NCBI GenBank assembly: GCA_024685005.1
Contig: JAIKWF010000012.1
Span: forward strand, 1 to 64,000
DNA length: 64,000 nt
Reading direction: 5' to 3'
Source of the DNA: Lachnospiraceae bacterium
GTDB taxonomy: Bacteria; Bacillota; Clostridia; Lachnospirales; Lachnospiraceae
In this document: in pieces, positions 42,627 through 52,492 of the stretch
Layout: every line of letters begins with the position of its first letter
Numbering within the stretch: position 1 is the stretch's first letter
Notes under the pieces: generated by a model
The model's input: only the letters and a program-made list of their open reading frames with translations
The model's database searches: none
Told to the model about the DNA's origin: nothing
Position numbers and translations under genes: made by a program

Positions 42627-44636
42627 TTAAAAGCTCCTTCCGGATCCGGAGTGAGACCTTGAAGATGAACCTGAATAGGACCTGGAATAAGATGATCTGC
42701 CTGAGGAGCTGCTCGACGAGCTTGAGGACGAAGGCGGATTGTATTTTCTGACCGTATTCGTGCTCAGGAACTTGTCTTTCACATACTGCACATTCAGGCT
42801 TCCCTTCACCAGATAGGGTTCCGCATTTTCTGCCTTAACAGGGGTATCCATCTTCTTTTTCGCATGGGATCGCATAATGGCTGCAATGATCAGTGCCACG
42901 ATGAGTTCAAAGGCCGTGGAAAAGAACCAGGATAAGCCTGATCTGGGTACTCTTCCTGTTTGCAGAAGGTGTTTCACCCAGGAAAGTCCTTTTGAAAAGG
43001 CTTCCTCTTTCGTCGTAGAGTCTGAATCCAGTTCTCCTTCCAGTCGCCAGGCAAGGCGATCTTTTGCGGTATCCGTCAGTATCTCTTCTCCCCGTCCGTA
43101 TCCTGTTACCACTACATCGTTGCTGCTTCCGTAGGGCTTAAATACAGTGATGAGGATTCCGGAATAGTCTTCACCCATTCCATAGCCGTGGCTTTCGTAA
43201 AATCGATCCGCAAAGGTTTTTTTATCCACTTCATAGGATTCGTAGGCGGTGTGGATCACCAGGTCCAGATCATACGCTTTTGCGATCTCTTCCATGGATG
43301 TGGTAATGTGTTTTACGGTTTCTTCCGACAGCATGCCGTTATCATCCACCACTCTGGGTGCCAGATAATCATGTGCTCTCTGGTCTTTGGGATAGTCGCT
43401 CTGCAGCCATTCATAGGCAAAGGGATGGCCGTAGAGATAGATCCTGCGCATATTGTCGGCCCAGGACATAACGCCGTCAAAAAAGCGTTTTTGCGTCACA
43501 TAGGAGTAGAGTACGTCATCGGATTTATCCGCCAGCTCCTGTGTATATTTCGGATCCATACTTCCCGTATTGGCGGTCCAGAATCCTCTGTTGCCCTCTT
43601 CCATACAGATAAACAGGCAGGAGCCGTTAAAATCTCCGCCGCATCCGTAGCCGTTGTAATCATAGAAATCAGCGGCGTAAACAGAGCGATCCTTTCCGTA
43701 AGAGGAATTATCCGATACAAAAACCAGATCCAGCTTGCATTCTCTTCGAATCGCTGTAAGCTTTGCCTCCAGTTTTTCTTCCTCTTCATCCGTTAAAAGA
43801 TCCGCATAGTCCGAAACTCGTTTTCTGGTCTCGTCCGCCTCTGTCTCCGGATCTGTAGCACCCCTGGTGGGATCTGCGTTTTCTCCGCAGCTCTCGATCC
43901 GTTCATACAGCTCATGTCCGTAGGCGATCCCTTCATACGCTCCGCCGCTTTCAGGTACTGTTTCCGTATCCGTCTCTGTATCGGCTTCCGACGCCTTTGC
44001 CTCTTCGGCCGCCTGCTGCTCTTCTTCGATTTCGTCGGCTTTGGCGATCATTTCGCTTTCGGTTTCCGGCGCTTTGGGAACCGCAAGATCCTTTGTCCCT
44101 TCCGATGCTTCCTGCTGCTCCTGCTTTCCGTACTGGCTCTCTAACAGGTTATTCATCAGACGGTAGGTCATGTACAGGGGTCCGAAGGTTCCGTATTCCT
44201 CTTCATAATCCGGTGCGATGCGGCTGATAAGCCGGAGCTGTTTCTCATCGAAAAGCTCTGCAGCTTTCCCAATGGGATAGATGTATTCCTTGTCGTTATC
44301 CGGATCATAGATCACGGAAAAGCCGTCTTTGTCCGGTCCGTAGCCGAATCCGCAGTCTTCATAATATCCCTTTGCGGTAGCTTCTATTCCGCCGCTTTCA
44401 TTGCAGCGCTCCTCGGTAATGACCGCCAGGGAAAGATCCGCTTTCCAGTTTTCGGCAAACTCCAGGCATGCACTGTCCAGAGTATTTCTCTGGGCATCGG
44501 AAAGCCCTCCTGTCATATCTACGGCTCTGTAGAATTCATTGGAGAGATTCTCGTCTGCCAAAGCAGGGAAAACGCAGGAAATCACAAGCATAAGAATCAA
44601 TCCTGCCTGTGCCATGCTTTTTATTGCCCTGCCCAT
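42627..44636 (-). CDS. Membrane protein with three TPM (YgcG-type) domains
   Basis: A 669-residue protein with a signal peptide (MGRAIKSMAQ ... PALADE). Three TPM-type domains follow at about residues 35-150, 270-390 and 420-560 (LSLAVITEE, LVFVSDNSSYGKD, LVIHTAYESYEV), separated by an acidic Glu/Ala linker (180-230). One membrane helix lies near 585-605. The C-terminus is basic and ends in a Ser-rich tail with SRSYSGSSSRSHSGSGRSF. TPM proteins include photosystem II repair factors and YgcG; the bacterial role is unclear. ATG at 44636 is preferred to 20 upstream codons. Confidence 0.8.
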   Translation of the reverse strand: MGRAIKSMAQAGLILMLVISCVFPALADENLSNEFYRAVDMTGGLSDAQRNTLDSACLEFAENWKADLSLAVITEERCNESGGIEATAKGYYEDCGFGYGPDKDGFSVIYDPDNDKEYIYPIGKAAELFDEKQLRLISRIAPDYEEEYGTFGPLYMTYRLMNNLLESQYGKQEQQEASEGTKDLAVPKAPETESEMIAKADEIEEEQQAAEEAKASEADTETDTETVPESGGAYEGIAYGHELYERIESCGENADPTRGATDPETEADETRKRVSDYADLLTDEEEEKLEAKLTAIRRECKLDLVFVSDNSSYGKDRSVYAADFYDYNGYGCGGDFNGSCLFICMEEGNRGFWTANTGSMDPKYTQELADKSDDVLYSYVTQKRFFDGVMSWADNMRRIYLYGHPFAYEWLQSDYPKDQRAHDYLAPRVVDDNGMLSEETVKHITTSMEEIAKAYDLDLVIHTAYESYEVDKKTFADRFYESHGYGMGEDYSGILITVFKPYGSSNDVVVTGYGRGEEILTDTAKDRLAWRLEGELDSDSTTKEEAFSKGLSWVKHLLQTGRVPRSGLSWFFSTAFELIVALIIAAIMRSHAKKKMDTPVKAENAEPYLVKGSLNVQYVKDKFLSTNTVRKYNPPSSSSSSSSSSGRSSYSRSYSGSSSRSHSGSGRSF

Positions 44637-44713
44637 TTTATATCCTTTATTCAATGTCTTATGGATTCTCATTTGTTTGAAATGTATTATTCTCATATCT
44701 GTAAATGTAAACC

Positions 44714-45838
44714 TCAGCAGCCGCAGAAATATTTTAAAAGTGACCAGCCAAACAATACGCCGAAAATAATCCCGAATCGGATCAGGAAATAGTTCCTGCT
44801 GACGGTAGGATCGATGGGCAGTTTTCCAACCACCTTGCCAGTCTGTCCGTTAAAGGCGAAGGGATAGGACTGGCTTCCATCCTTAATGTTGAACATATAA
44901 ACGGGGAACAGCATGTATTTGGCGGTAATATCCGCCTTTAGGCTTCCTCCCTCGGGTCTTACGCCGGTAAAGCCTGCGCCGGCCTTTTTCAGCGCTGCCG
45001 AAGCCAGGGTTTTGCGCATGCGTCCCTTAGCACGCTGCGTCATGGATTTTTTCGGCTCATCAAACCGCTCTGCTGTATATCCAGCCAGATATCCCATATC
45101 AAAGGGCTTTGCCTCACGCAGGTCAAAGGGCTCCAGGCTGTCCATCAGCGCATCATCCGCGTTTCTTCCCGCATCTACGGGAAGTTCCTGAAACCGGCCC
45201 GATACATCACGATACAGCATATAATGGGTGGTGGTGGTGATATCGTAATTTCCTTCTCTGGAATGGGATACCTTGTCTCCTTTGTAGGTCATCTGTCCGG
45301 AAAGGCTTCCGTCAAAGACCCAGAAGGGAAGGTATACTCCTGTCACATCTCCGATCTTTGCAGAGGAAAAAAAGCCCTTCGGAAGCAGTTTCTTACCTTT
45401 ATAGAATTTCTGCACCGCCGAGGCGATCTTATCCGGGCTGTATCGAAAAGGGATCATGCCATCCGGGCGAAGTTTGCCGGAGACCTGATCCGTAAGTACA
45501 ATGTGATTGCCGCAATAAGGACAGGAAATCGTGGCAGCTGTAGGTGGTGCGATGAGCTGCGCGGCACAGGATCGGCATTCGTATACCGGAAGGTTTTCCG
45601 CATTTTCATCGGTAACCGCATCTTTTAATGCGGAAAAATCAAATCCTTCTACTTTGGATCCTTCCGCCTCATCACTGCCCCCTGCATAGAGATCGTCCTC
45701 TTTGCTCGCATTGGCATATTCTTCAACTTTGATCTTGGAGTCACAGTGTTCGCATTTCAGCACGCCTTCTTCCGGTATGTACACAAGAAAGCCGCCGCAA
45801 TTGGGACACTTATGCTCTTTACTCCTGCTGTTGGCCAT
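44714..45838 (-). CDS. Double zinc-ribbon, TFIIB-zinc-ribbon-like membrane protein
   Basis: A 374-residue protein with two zinc ribbons at the N-terminus (CPNCGG ... CEHCDS; then CRSCAA ... CPYCGN). A large beta-rich domain follows (YLPFWVFDGSLSGQMTYKGD ... PVYMFNIKDGSQSYPFAFNGQTGKVVGK), and one C-terminal membrane helix ends in KYFCGC. Proteins of this form are common in Firmicutes and unassigned. It lies upstream of the TPM gene in the same direction, 77 bp apart, and probably works with it at the membrane. ATG at 45838 with AAGGGG. Confidence 0.75.
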   Translation of the reverse strand: MANSRSKEHKCPNCGGFLVYIPEEGVLKCEHCDSKIKVEEYANASKEDDLYAGGSDEAEGSKVEGFDFSALKDAVTDENAENLPVYECRSCAAQLIAPPTAATISCPYCGNHIVLTDQVSGKLRPDGMIPFRYSPDKIASAVQKFYKGKKLLPKGFFSSAKIGDVTGVYLPFWVFDGSLSGQMTYKGDKVSHSREGNYDITTTTHYMLYRDVSGRFQELPVDAGRNADDALMDSLEPFDLREAKPFDMGYLAGYTAERFDEPKKSMTQRAKGRMRKTLASAALKKAGAGFTGVRPEGGSLKADITAKYMLFPVYMFNIKDGSQSYPFAFNGQTGKVVGKLPIDPTVSRNYFLIRFGIIFGVLFGWSLLKYFCGC

Positions 45839-45870
45839 TTTCAACCCCTTTTTCGGTTTTTTTCACAGGT

Positions 45871-46356
45871 TTATTCACTCTCATTGCATCTGGGAAGTGC
45901 CAAAACGCCGGTGCGGGCCACTTCTACGATGCTGACGGATTTTAACATTTCAAGCAGCAGTTCGATCTTCTGCGGCTTGTCACAGATCTGGATCATCAGA
46001 TGGGTTTTTGACATATCCACAATGTCCGCCCGCAGGATATCGCAGATTTCCATGATATCCTTCCGGTTGGTACGATTGTACTTCACCTTCAAAAGCATGA
46101 GTTCTCTGTTTACCGCCTGCTCTTCATTAAAGGTGCGGACTTTGATGATATCCAGCTTCTTATTCAGCTGTTTTTCGATCTGTTCCAGTGTCCGCTGATT
46201 TCCGCTTGATACGATGGTCATACAGGACACGTTTTTATCATCCGTCTCTCCCACTGCAAGGGAGTCGATATTAAAACATCTTCTCGAAAACAATCCTGCC
46301 ACCTTACAAAGTACACCGGATCTGTTTTCAACCAAAACGGAATATATCTTTTTCAT
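45871..46356 (-). CDS. ilvN: Acetolactate synthase small (regulatory) subunit
   Basis: A 161-residue regulatory subunit with an N-terminal ACT domain (YSVLVENRSGVLCKVAGLFSRRCFNIDSL) that binds valine for feedback control, and a C-terminal ACT-like half (ADIVDMSKTHLMIQICDKPQKIE). It activates IlvB in branched-chain amino acid synthesis. It follows ilvB by 51 bp. AAAGGAA precedes the ATG. Confidence 0.95.
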   Translation of the reverse strand: MKKIYSVLVENRSGVLCKVAGLFSRRCFNIDSLAVGETDDKNVSCMTIVSSGNQRTLEQIEKQLNKKLDIIKVRTFNEEQAVNRELMLLKVKYNRTNRKDIMEICDILRADIVDMSKTHLMIQICDKPQKIELLLEMLKSVSIVEVARTGVLALPRCNESE

Positions 46357-46407
46357 GGCATTTTCCTTTCCTAAGCTGATTTTGTCTTAGCAAGCAATAG
46401 CACCCCG

Positions 46408-48021
46408 TTATACAAGGTCCATGGGATCGATGACAACTTCCATCAGGCAGGATTCCTTTGATTTCAGGAATGCATCGATCTGCTTTGACATTTTTGCGGG
46501 ATCCTCTACTCTGAAGAAGGGCATTTCGTAAGCCTGCGCTAACTTTTCCAGATCCGGGCTTCCCGACAGATCCACTACGGAGTATTTATCATCATAGGTA
46601 AAATGCTGATACTGACGAACCATGCCAAGGTAGTTGTTTTTCATAACGATGACCTTGGACTTTAAGCCGTGCTGCCGCATGGTGGCAAGCTCCATCATGG
46701 ACATCTGGAAGGATCCGTCTCCGCAGACAGCAATTACTTCTCTGTCGCTGTGTGCGTACTTGGCGCCCATGGCTGCGGGAATGGAATAGCCCATGGTTCC
46801 CATGCCGCCGCTGGTCAGAAAATCTCCTCCCTTTATGTTGGCATAGCGGCAGGACCAGATCTGATTCTGTCCCACATCGGCTACATAGATGGCTTTTTCC
46901 GGAAGCTTATTTGTCAGCTCCTCAATAAAGGCTGCCGGATCGATATAGTCGGGATTGGGATCTCTTTTCGGCATCAGTTCTTCTTTGAAGCCGTTTAATG
47001 TCTTGATCCACTCTTTATGCTCTTTGCTCCGCTCTGTTTCCATCAGGTCATTGAAAATGGCCCTGCAGTCGCCTACCAGAGGAATATGGGGTCCTACGTT
47101 TTTGCCGATCTCTGCAGGATCCACATCGATATGTACCAGGACTTTATTGGTGACCGTGATATCCGGCTGATTGACGGATCTGTCCGCCACTCTGGCTCCC
47201 ACCATAAGGAGCAGATCACATTCCTTCATTGCCTTGTTGGCATAGGGATGTCCGTTGTTTCCGATCATGCCGTAGTACAGGGGATCGTCGGAAGGCATGG
47301 CGCCTTTTCCCATCATAGTGGTGACAACGGGAATATGGAATTCATGGGAAAACTTCACAAGCTCTTTTCTGGCCCGGCCGATGAGCACTCCGCCGCCGGC
47401 TACGATCAGCGGTCTTTTGGCTTTCAGAAGCTCTGCGCTGACTTTTTTGATCTGGGCCGCATTACCTTTTACCGTAGGCTTATAGGTACGAAGCTTGACG
47501 CTTTCGGGATATTTAAAACTTTTGACGGTAGCATTCTGGATATCGATGGGAACGTCCACCAAAACCGGTCCTCTTCTGCCGGAATTGGCGATATAAAACG
47601 CTTCCTTCATGATCCTGGGGATATCCTCTACATTTTTTACCAGATAGCTGTATTTCACAAAGCTCTCCACAGCACCGGTAATGTCTGCTTCCTGGAACAC
47701 ATCACTTCCGAGAAGCTCCGAGGAAACCTGTCCCGTAATGCACACCATGGGGATGCTGTCCGCAAAAGCCGTGGCGATTCCGGTGATCAGGTTGGTGGCA
47801 CCGGGGCCGGATGTAACAGCCGCAACGCCCACTTTTCCGGAAACACGGAACATTCCGCTGGCCGCATGGGCTGCATTTTGTTCCGTTCGAACCAATATGG
47901 TCTCAATGTCGGAGTTCAGAATACTGTTGTAAAACGGGGCAATGGCCACTCCCGGATAACCGAAAACAGCCTCTACCTTTTCTTCTTCCAGACATTTTAC
48001 GAGGATATCTGCACCATTCAT
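46408..48021 (-). CDS. ilvB: Acetolactate synthase large (catalytic) subunit
   Basis: A 537-residue thiamine-diphosphate enzyme that condenses two pyruvates or pyruvate with 2-oxobutyrate. Catalytic Glu lies in RTEQNAAHAASG, the FAD-type central domain follows, and the ThDP motif is GDGSFQMSMMELATMRQHGLKSKVIVMKNN. ATG at 48021 with AAAGGCGGG is preferred over a TTG seven codons earlier. No T-box or peptide attenuator is seen in the 63 bp between metH and this gene. Confidence 0.95.
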   Translation of the reverse strand: MNGADILVKCLEEEKVEAVFGYPGVAIAPFYNSILNSDIETILVRTEQNAAHAASGMFRVSGKVGVAAVTSGPGATNLITGIATAFADSIPMVCITGQVSSELLGSDVFQEADITGAVESFVKYSYLVKNVEDIPRIMKEAFYIANSGRRGPVLVDVPIDIQNATVKSFKYPESVKLRTYKPTVKGNAAQIKKVSAELLKAKRPLIVAGGGVLIGRARKELVKFSHEFHIPVVTTMMGKGAMPSDDPLYYGMIGNNGHPYANKAMKECDLLLMVGARVADRSVNQPDITVTNKVLVHIDVDPAEIGKNVGPHIPLVGDCRAIFNDLMETERSKEHKEWIKTLNGFKEELMPKRDPNPDYIDPAAFIEELTNKLPEKAIYVADVGQNQIWSCRYANIKGGDFLTSGGMGTMGYSIPAAMGAKYAHSDREVIAVCGDGSFQMSMMELATMRQHGLKSKVIVMKNNYLGMVRQYQHFTYDDKYSVVDLSGSPDLEKLAQAYEMPFFRVEDPAKMSKQIDAFLKSKESCLMEVVIDPMDLV

Positions 48022-48084
48022 GTTATTCCCGCCTTTCTGCAAGCACTTTTTCCTTCAATACTCTATCATAAAACAGGGGGATGG

Positions 48085-50721
48085 TCAAAGAGCACTGTTA
48101 TAAAACTCCTTTAAAAGTCCCTCTGCCACTTTTACCGCATCCGCAGCGTCCTTTGAATAGGCGTCTGCTCCGATCCTGTCTGCATAATCCGGTGTGATCA
48201 CTGCGCCTCCGATCATGATCTTTGCATGGCACCCTTTTTCCTTGGCGTATTTTACCACTTCGTCCATCTGCTGCATGGTGGTGGTCATAAGCGCGGACAG
48301 TCCGATAATATCTGCATTTTCAGCCAGAGCCGCTTCGATGATCTGCTCTTTGGGAATGTCTTTTCCCAGGTCCAGGACCCGGAAGCCGTAGTTTTTCAGC
48401 ATCAGCGCCACAAGGTTCTTTCCGATGTCATGGATATCGCCTTCCACAGTGGCGATCACAACGGTTCCCTTGCTCTTATCCCCGGCTCCTTCCATCAAAA
48501 AGGGCTCTAAGTATTCGATTCCAAGCTTCATACTCTCCGCACTGGCGATGAGCTGGGGCAAAAAATATTTCCCTTTGTCAAAGAGCTCACCCACCACATT
48601 AATGGCGGGAAGCAGAACCCTGTCAAGAAGGTCTCTGGGCTTGCAGCCTGCTTCATGGGCCGCTTTCGTCAGTTCTGCGATCTTTCCTTTGTTTCCTTTC
48701 AGCACGGCAGCTTCCACTGCTCTTGCAAGCTTCGTCTGCTCCGGATCATCGGAAAAATCCGGCAGAACGCTTTCTTTCTTTTTCACCGCCCCGGTACTTT
48801 TCACTGCTCCTTCTTTTTGCAGCATGGCGCCGCTTTTGGCAAGCAGGGTTTCCGGCTGCGTCTCATTTTTCATTCCCGCAAGATCGATGAGGACTTCTGC
48901 CATTTTCCGCTGGGAGAGGACTTTTTCCTGCTCCTCCATCTCCAGTTTTTCCGCTGCTTCTTCCTTTCGCCTGTTCATCTCTTCGATGTATGCGATGTCC
49001 GATGCTTCTTTTGCAAGAAGCAGGTCGGAAGCCAGCATGGCGGCTGTCAGCAGTTCCTGATTGGGGTTTGCAATGGCCATGGTCAGGCCTTCTTTTATGG
49101 CCATAGTCAAAAATGCACTGTTTACGTAGCTTCTCTCCGGAAGTCCGAAGGATATATTGGACAGACCGCAGATGGTAGCCAGTTCCCGGTCCTTACAAAA
49201 ACGTATGGTCTCTAAGGTCTCAAGGGCCGCTCTGGGATTGGCTCCCACGGTTCCCACCAGGCCGTCCACTACGATGTCTTCTTTGTTCAGACCCAGTTCA
49301 AAGGCTTTTGTCAGGATCTTTTGAATGATCTCTTTTTTCTCGGAAAGATCCTTTGGCAGACCTTCATCGGATACCGGCAGCAGAATAAACATGGCGCCGT
49401 ATTTTTTTGCCAAAGGAAGCATATGCTCCATTCTGTCTGTCTCGTAGGAAACCGAGTTGATCAGGGCTCTTCCGGGATATCTGCGAAGCACTTTTTCCAT
49501 CACGGCAGGAGACGTGGAGTCGATACAAAGGGGTAGACCGGTCAACTGGGTCACCTGCTCCATGACCTTCAAAAGGGTCTCTCCCTCGTCAATACCGCTC
49601 ATTCCCATATTTACGTCCAAGACGGATGCTCCACGCTCTTCCTGCTGGGTCACAAACTCTTCTACTTTGGAAAAATCCCCGCCCCGGATCATTTCCTGAA
49701 ATTTCTTTTTTCCGGTGGGATTGATCCGCTCTCCTACGATCATAAACCGGTCGGAAAGGCCGAAGGATAAGGTTCGCCGTTCGCTGGTCAGATGCCGCAT
49801 CTTCGGAAGGGATCCGTCCCTTATTACCACGGGGTGCTCTTTTTCATAATCTCTTACCGTAGCGGCAAGCTTTGCAATATGCTCCGGCGTATTTCCGCAG
49901 CAGCCTCCCACAATGGTGGCTCCCGCCTCTAATACAAACCGCATCTGCTCCCCGAAGGAAGCAGGATCCATCTCATAATAGGTTTTTCCGTTTTCGTCCA
50001 GTTTCGGCAGTCCCGCGTTGGGTTTTGCGATAATGGGGATCTGCGCCACTTCTTTCATGGCTCGGATGACTTCCGCCATCTTCTCCGGTCCCGTGGAACA
50101 GTTAGCCCCCACTGCAGCTGCACCTAATGACTGAAATACGATACAGGCCGTTGCGGGATCGGTGCCAAAAAGGGTTCTGCCGTCGGATTCAAAGGTCAGG
50201 GTGACCATTACCGGAAGATCACAGGTCTCCTTTGCTGCGATCAGAGCTGCTCTTGCCTCCTGCAGACTCATCATGGTCTCTACGATCAAAAGATCGGCGC
50301 CCCCTTCCGAAAGGGCACGGATCTGCTCTTTATATACTTCGATCAGCTCCTCGAAATCCAGATCTCCCATGGGTGAAAGCTGTCTGCCTGTCATGGTAAG
50401 ATTGCCGGCTACAAGGGCTTTATCTGCCACTGCTTCTTTGGAAATGCGTACCAGCTCTTTATTGATCTTAGCAAGTCTTCCCTCCAGTCCGTACTCGGAA
50501 AGCTTGATCCTGTTTGCTGCAAAGGTGGGAGCATATACGATATTGCTTCCCGCAGAAAGAAAGCTTCTTTGCAGGTTAATCAGCGCATCGGGATGTTCTA
50601 TGATCCACTCCTCCGGACATACCCCCACAGGCATCCCGGCCTTTTGCAGGTTGGATCCCGTTGCTCCGTCCAATATTAAATAATTAGCAGATGCTAACTT
50701 TTCAAACTCACTTCTGGTCAT
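48085..50721 (-). CDS. metH: Cobalamin-dependent methionine synthase without reactivation domain
   Basis: An 878-residue protein. Residues 1-290 form the homocysteine-binding zinc domain (GANCS and GGCCGN cysteines). Residues 320-590 are the pterin-binding TIM barrel (ERINPTGKKKF, LDVNMG). Residues 665-878 are the helical cap and B12-binding domain with EGDIHDIGKNLV and LMTTTMQQMDEVV. The C-terminal AdoMet-binding reactivation domain of E. coli MetH is absent, as in many anaerobes, so a separate reactivase is expected. A Lys/Glu-rich linker of about 80 residues joins the barrel to the cap. Confidence 0.93.
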   Translation of the reverse strand: MTRSEFEKLASANYLILDGATGSNLQKAGMPVGVCPEEWIIEHPDALINLQRSFLSAGSNIVYAPTFAANRIKLSEYGLEGRLAKINKELVRISKEAVADKALVAGNLTMTGRQLSPMGDLDFEELIEVYKEQIRALSEGGADLLIVETMMSLQEARAALIAAKETCDLPVMVTLTFESDGRTLFGTDPATACIVFQSLGAAAVGANCSTGPEKMAEVIRAMKEVAQIPIIAKPNAGLPKLDENGKTYYEMDPASFGEQMRFVLEAGATIVGGCCGNTPEHIAKLAATVRDYEKEHPVVIRDGSLPKMRHLTSERRTLSFGLSDRFMIVGERINPTGKKKFQEMIRGGDFSKVEEFVTQQEERGASVLDVNMGMSGIDEGETLLKVMEQVTQLTGLPLCIDSTSPAVMEKVLRRYPGRALINSVSYETDRMEHMLPLAKKYGAMFILLPVSDEGLPKDLSEKKEIIQKILTKAFELGLNKEDIVVDGLVGTVGANPRAALETLETIRFCKDRELATICGLSNISFGLPERSYVNSAFLTMAIKEGLTMAIANPNQELLTAAMLASDLLLAKEASDIAYIEEMNRRKEEAAEKLEMEEQEKVLSQRKMAEVLIDLAGMKNETQPETLLAKSGAMLQKEGAVKSTGAVKKKESVLPDFSDDPEQTKLARAVEAAVLKGNKGKIAELTKAAHEAGCKPRDLLDRVLLPAINVVGELFDKGKYFLPQLIASAESMKLGIEYLEPFLMEGAGDKSKGTVVIATVEGDIHDIGKNLVALMLKNYGFRVLDLGKDIPKEQIIEAALAENADIIGLSALMTTTMQQMDEVVKYAKEKGCHAKIMIGGAVITPDYADRIGADAYSKDAADAVKVAEGLLKEFYNSAL

Positions 50722-50754
50722 TTCTCAGCATTTCCTCACATATCTTCGTTTCCG

Positions 50755-51834
50755 TTACGCTTCCAGTGCCTTCAAAAGCTTTTCAAAATACTCCGGCAAA
50801 GGTGCATCTGTTTCTATCATTTCTCCGCTTACGGGATGCGCAAAGCCTAAATGCATGGCATGCAGGCACTGGCCCGAAAAGCCCGGCAGTTCTTCTTTGA
50901 TCCCAAGGGCCTCCAGTTCTTTTGCGATCCTGGTATTTCTTGCTTTTTCCGCCTGCATTTTTGCTTTTTCATCCGAAGGATCAAAATCATTTTTCGAGGC
51001 TTTAAACCGGCCGTAGATTTCATCTCCTACAACAGGGTGTCCCAGAGATGCCATGTGCACGCGGATCTGATGGGTTCTTCCCGTCTCCAAACGGCACTCG
51101 ATATAAGCGGCCTTATCAAATTGCTGCAGTACCGTATAATGGGTCACCGCCCGTTTTCCGTCTCCCGGCATGACTGCCGCCATTTTTTTCCGGTTTGCCG
51201 GATCTCTTCCGATGGGCTTATCAACGGTGCCTTCCTTTTGGGAAAGATTTCCCCACACCAAAGCCCGGTAGGCTCTCTTTATGCTGTGGGTCGCAAACTG
51301 CTCTGCCAGATTCCTGTGGGCTGCGTCGTTTTTGCAGATCACAAGAGACCCGGTGGTGTCTTTATCAATGCGATGCACGATCCCCGGCCGCAAAACGCCG
51401 TTGATGCCTGAAAGCTGTCCTCTGCAATGGTGCAGGACGCCGTTTACCAGCGTATGGTTCATGTGCCCCGGTGCCGGATGCACCACCATGCCCTTGGGTT
51501 TATTGACGATCAGCACATCTTCGTCCTCATATAGCACAGAAAGCGGAATTTCTTCCGCTTCCACATTCAGCTCCTTTGCCGGTAAAAGCTCAGCCCGGAT
51601 GGTATTTCCGGCTGCGATCTTCAGACTCGGTTTCGGCACCTTTCCATCAACCGTCACCCTGCCGTCTGCAATGAGCTTCTGGCAAAAACTCCGTGAAGGC
51701 TCACCTGAAAGGATCATGGAAAGAAGCTTATCCAGTCGGATATCCTCCATGGTCTCATCTGCTTCAATGGTGAAAACCTGTGTGCCTTCAGTGCTTTGTA
51801 TGCATTCCCGGTTTTTATTTTCAGTTTCTGACAT
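50755..51834 (-). CDS. RluA/RluD-family 23S rRNA pseudouridine synthase
   Basis: A 359-residue enzyme with an N-terminal S4 RNA-binding domain (RLDKLLSMIL ... LIADGRVTVDG) and a catalytic domain whose key Asp is in HRIDKDTTG, with GRTHQIRVHMASLGHPVVGD. Between EIYGR and CLHAMHLGFAHP there are about 40 extra charged residues compared with typical RluD. ATG at 51834 has GGGAGA upstream. It lies between lspA and metH. Confidence 0.9.
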   Translation of the reverse strand: MSETENKNRECIQSTEGTQVFTIEADETMEDIRLDKLLSMILSGEPSRSFCQKLIADGRVTVDGKVPKPSLKIAAGNTIRAELLPAKELNVEAEEIPLSVLYEDEDVLIVNKPKGMVVHPAPGHMNHTLVNGVLHHCRGQLSGINGVLRPGIVHRIDKDTTGSLVICKNDAAHRNLAEQFATHSIKRAYRALVWGNLSQKEGTVDKPIGRDPANRKKMAAVMPGDGKRAVTHYTVLQQFDKAAYIECRLETGRTHQIRVHMASLGHPVVGDEIYGRFKASKNDFDPSDEKAKMQAEKARNTRIAKELEALGIKEELPGFSGQCLHAMHLGFAHPVSGEMIETDAPLPEYFEKLLKALEA

Positions 51835-51878
51835 ATAGTATCTCCCGTCATTCATGCAACGGTTCCAAATCAGCTGTA

Positions 51879-52436
51879 TCAGGATTTCTGTTTTTTGAAT
51901 GAAAGCTCCAAAAACTTCGTGTCCTCATCCTTCCATACCAGCAGGATAAAGATCACAAGCACTGCCACTGCAACGGTAACGCAGATATCAGCCACATTGA
52001 ACACGGGGAAATTGATGAGATCAAAATAAATAAAATCAATCACATAGGAATACCGCAGACGATCCACCAGATTGCCGATGCCTCCTGCCGCGATCATGGA
52101 CAGGCAAAAATGCCAGGCCAGATATTTTTTCCCGGTGGGAACCTTCATCAGGATATAGCACACTGCCACCAGCATTACTGCGGTAGCAAGCACAAATAAA
52201 ACCTTCGCATCCTGCAGCATGGAAAAGGCTGCGCCCCGGTTCTCCAGATAGTGAAAACGAAGTACGCCGTCGATCAGTACATAATCTTCTTTTCCCATAA
52301 GCCTGTTGACAGCTGCTATTTTGGATACTCTGTCTGCCGCGATGAGAAGGGCTGTCAGGATCAGATCAAAAATGATGAGTCCTGCTTTTTTTCCTGTTTC
52401 TGTCTTTTCGATTGCCATGTTGTCTTTCTCTTTCAT
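51879..52436 (-). CDS. lspA: Lipoprotein signal peptidase (signal peptidase II)
   Basis: A 185-residue membrane protease with four transmembrane helices. Family motifs are ADRVSK, NRGAAFSM, GNLVDRLRYSYVIDF (first catalytic Asp) and FNVADICV (second Asp). It cleaves prolipoproteins after diacylglycerol transfer; several lipoproteins occur in this window. A second possible start (MAIEKTETG) lies six codons in. Confidence 0.95.
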   Translation of the reverse strand: MKEKDNMAIEKTETGKKAGLIIFDLILTALLIAADRVSKIAAVNRLMGKEDYVLIDGVLRFHYLENRGAAFSMLQDAKVLFVLATAVMLVAVCYILMKVPTGKKYLAWHFCLSMIAAGGIGNLVDRLRYSYVIDFIYFDLINFPVFNVADICVTVAVAVLVIFILLVWKDEDTKFLELSFKKQKS

Positions 52437-52492
52437 TTTTCAGCAGCTTCTTTTCAGTCTGCTGTTTTTCGGTTATTTTCGTAAGCCTATGC

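Noticed and set aside
48022-48084. Possible T-box or leader peptide before ilvB
   Set aside because: The gap is 63 bp with no specifier-loop or T-box motif and no leader peptide rich in branched-chain codons.
50722-50754. Possible SAM or cobalamin riboswitch before metH
   Set aside because: Only 33 bp separate metH from the preceding gene; there is no room for a riboswitch.
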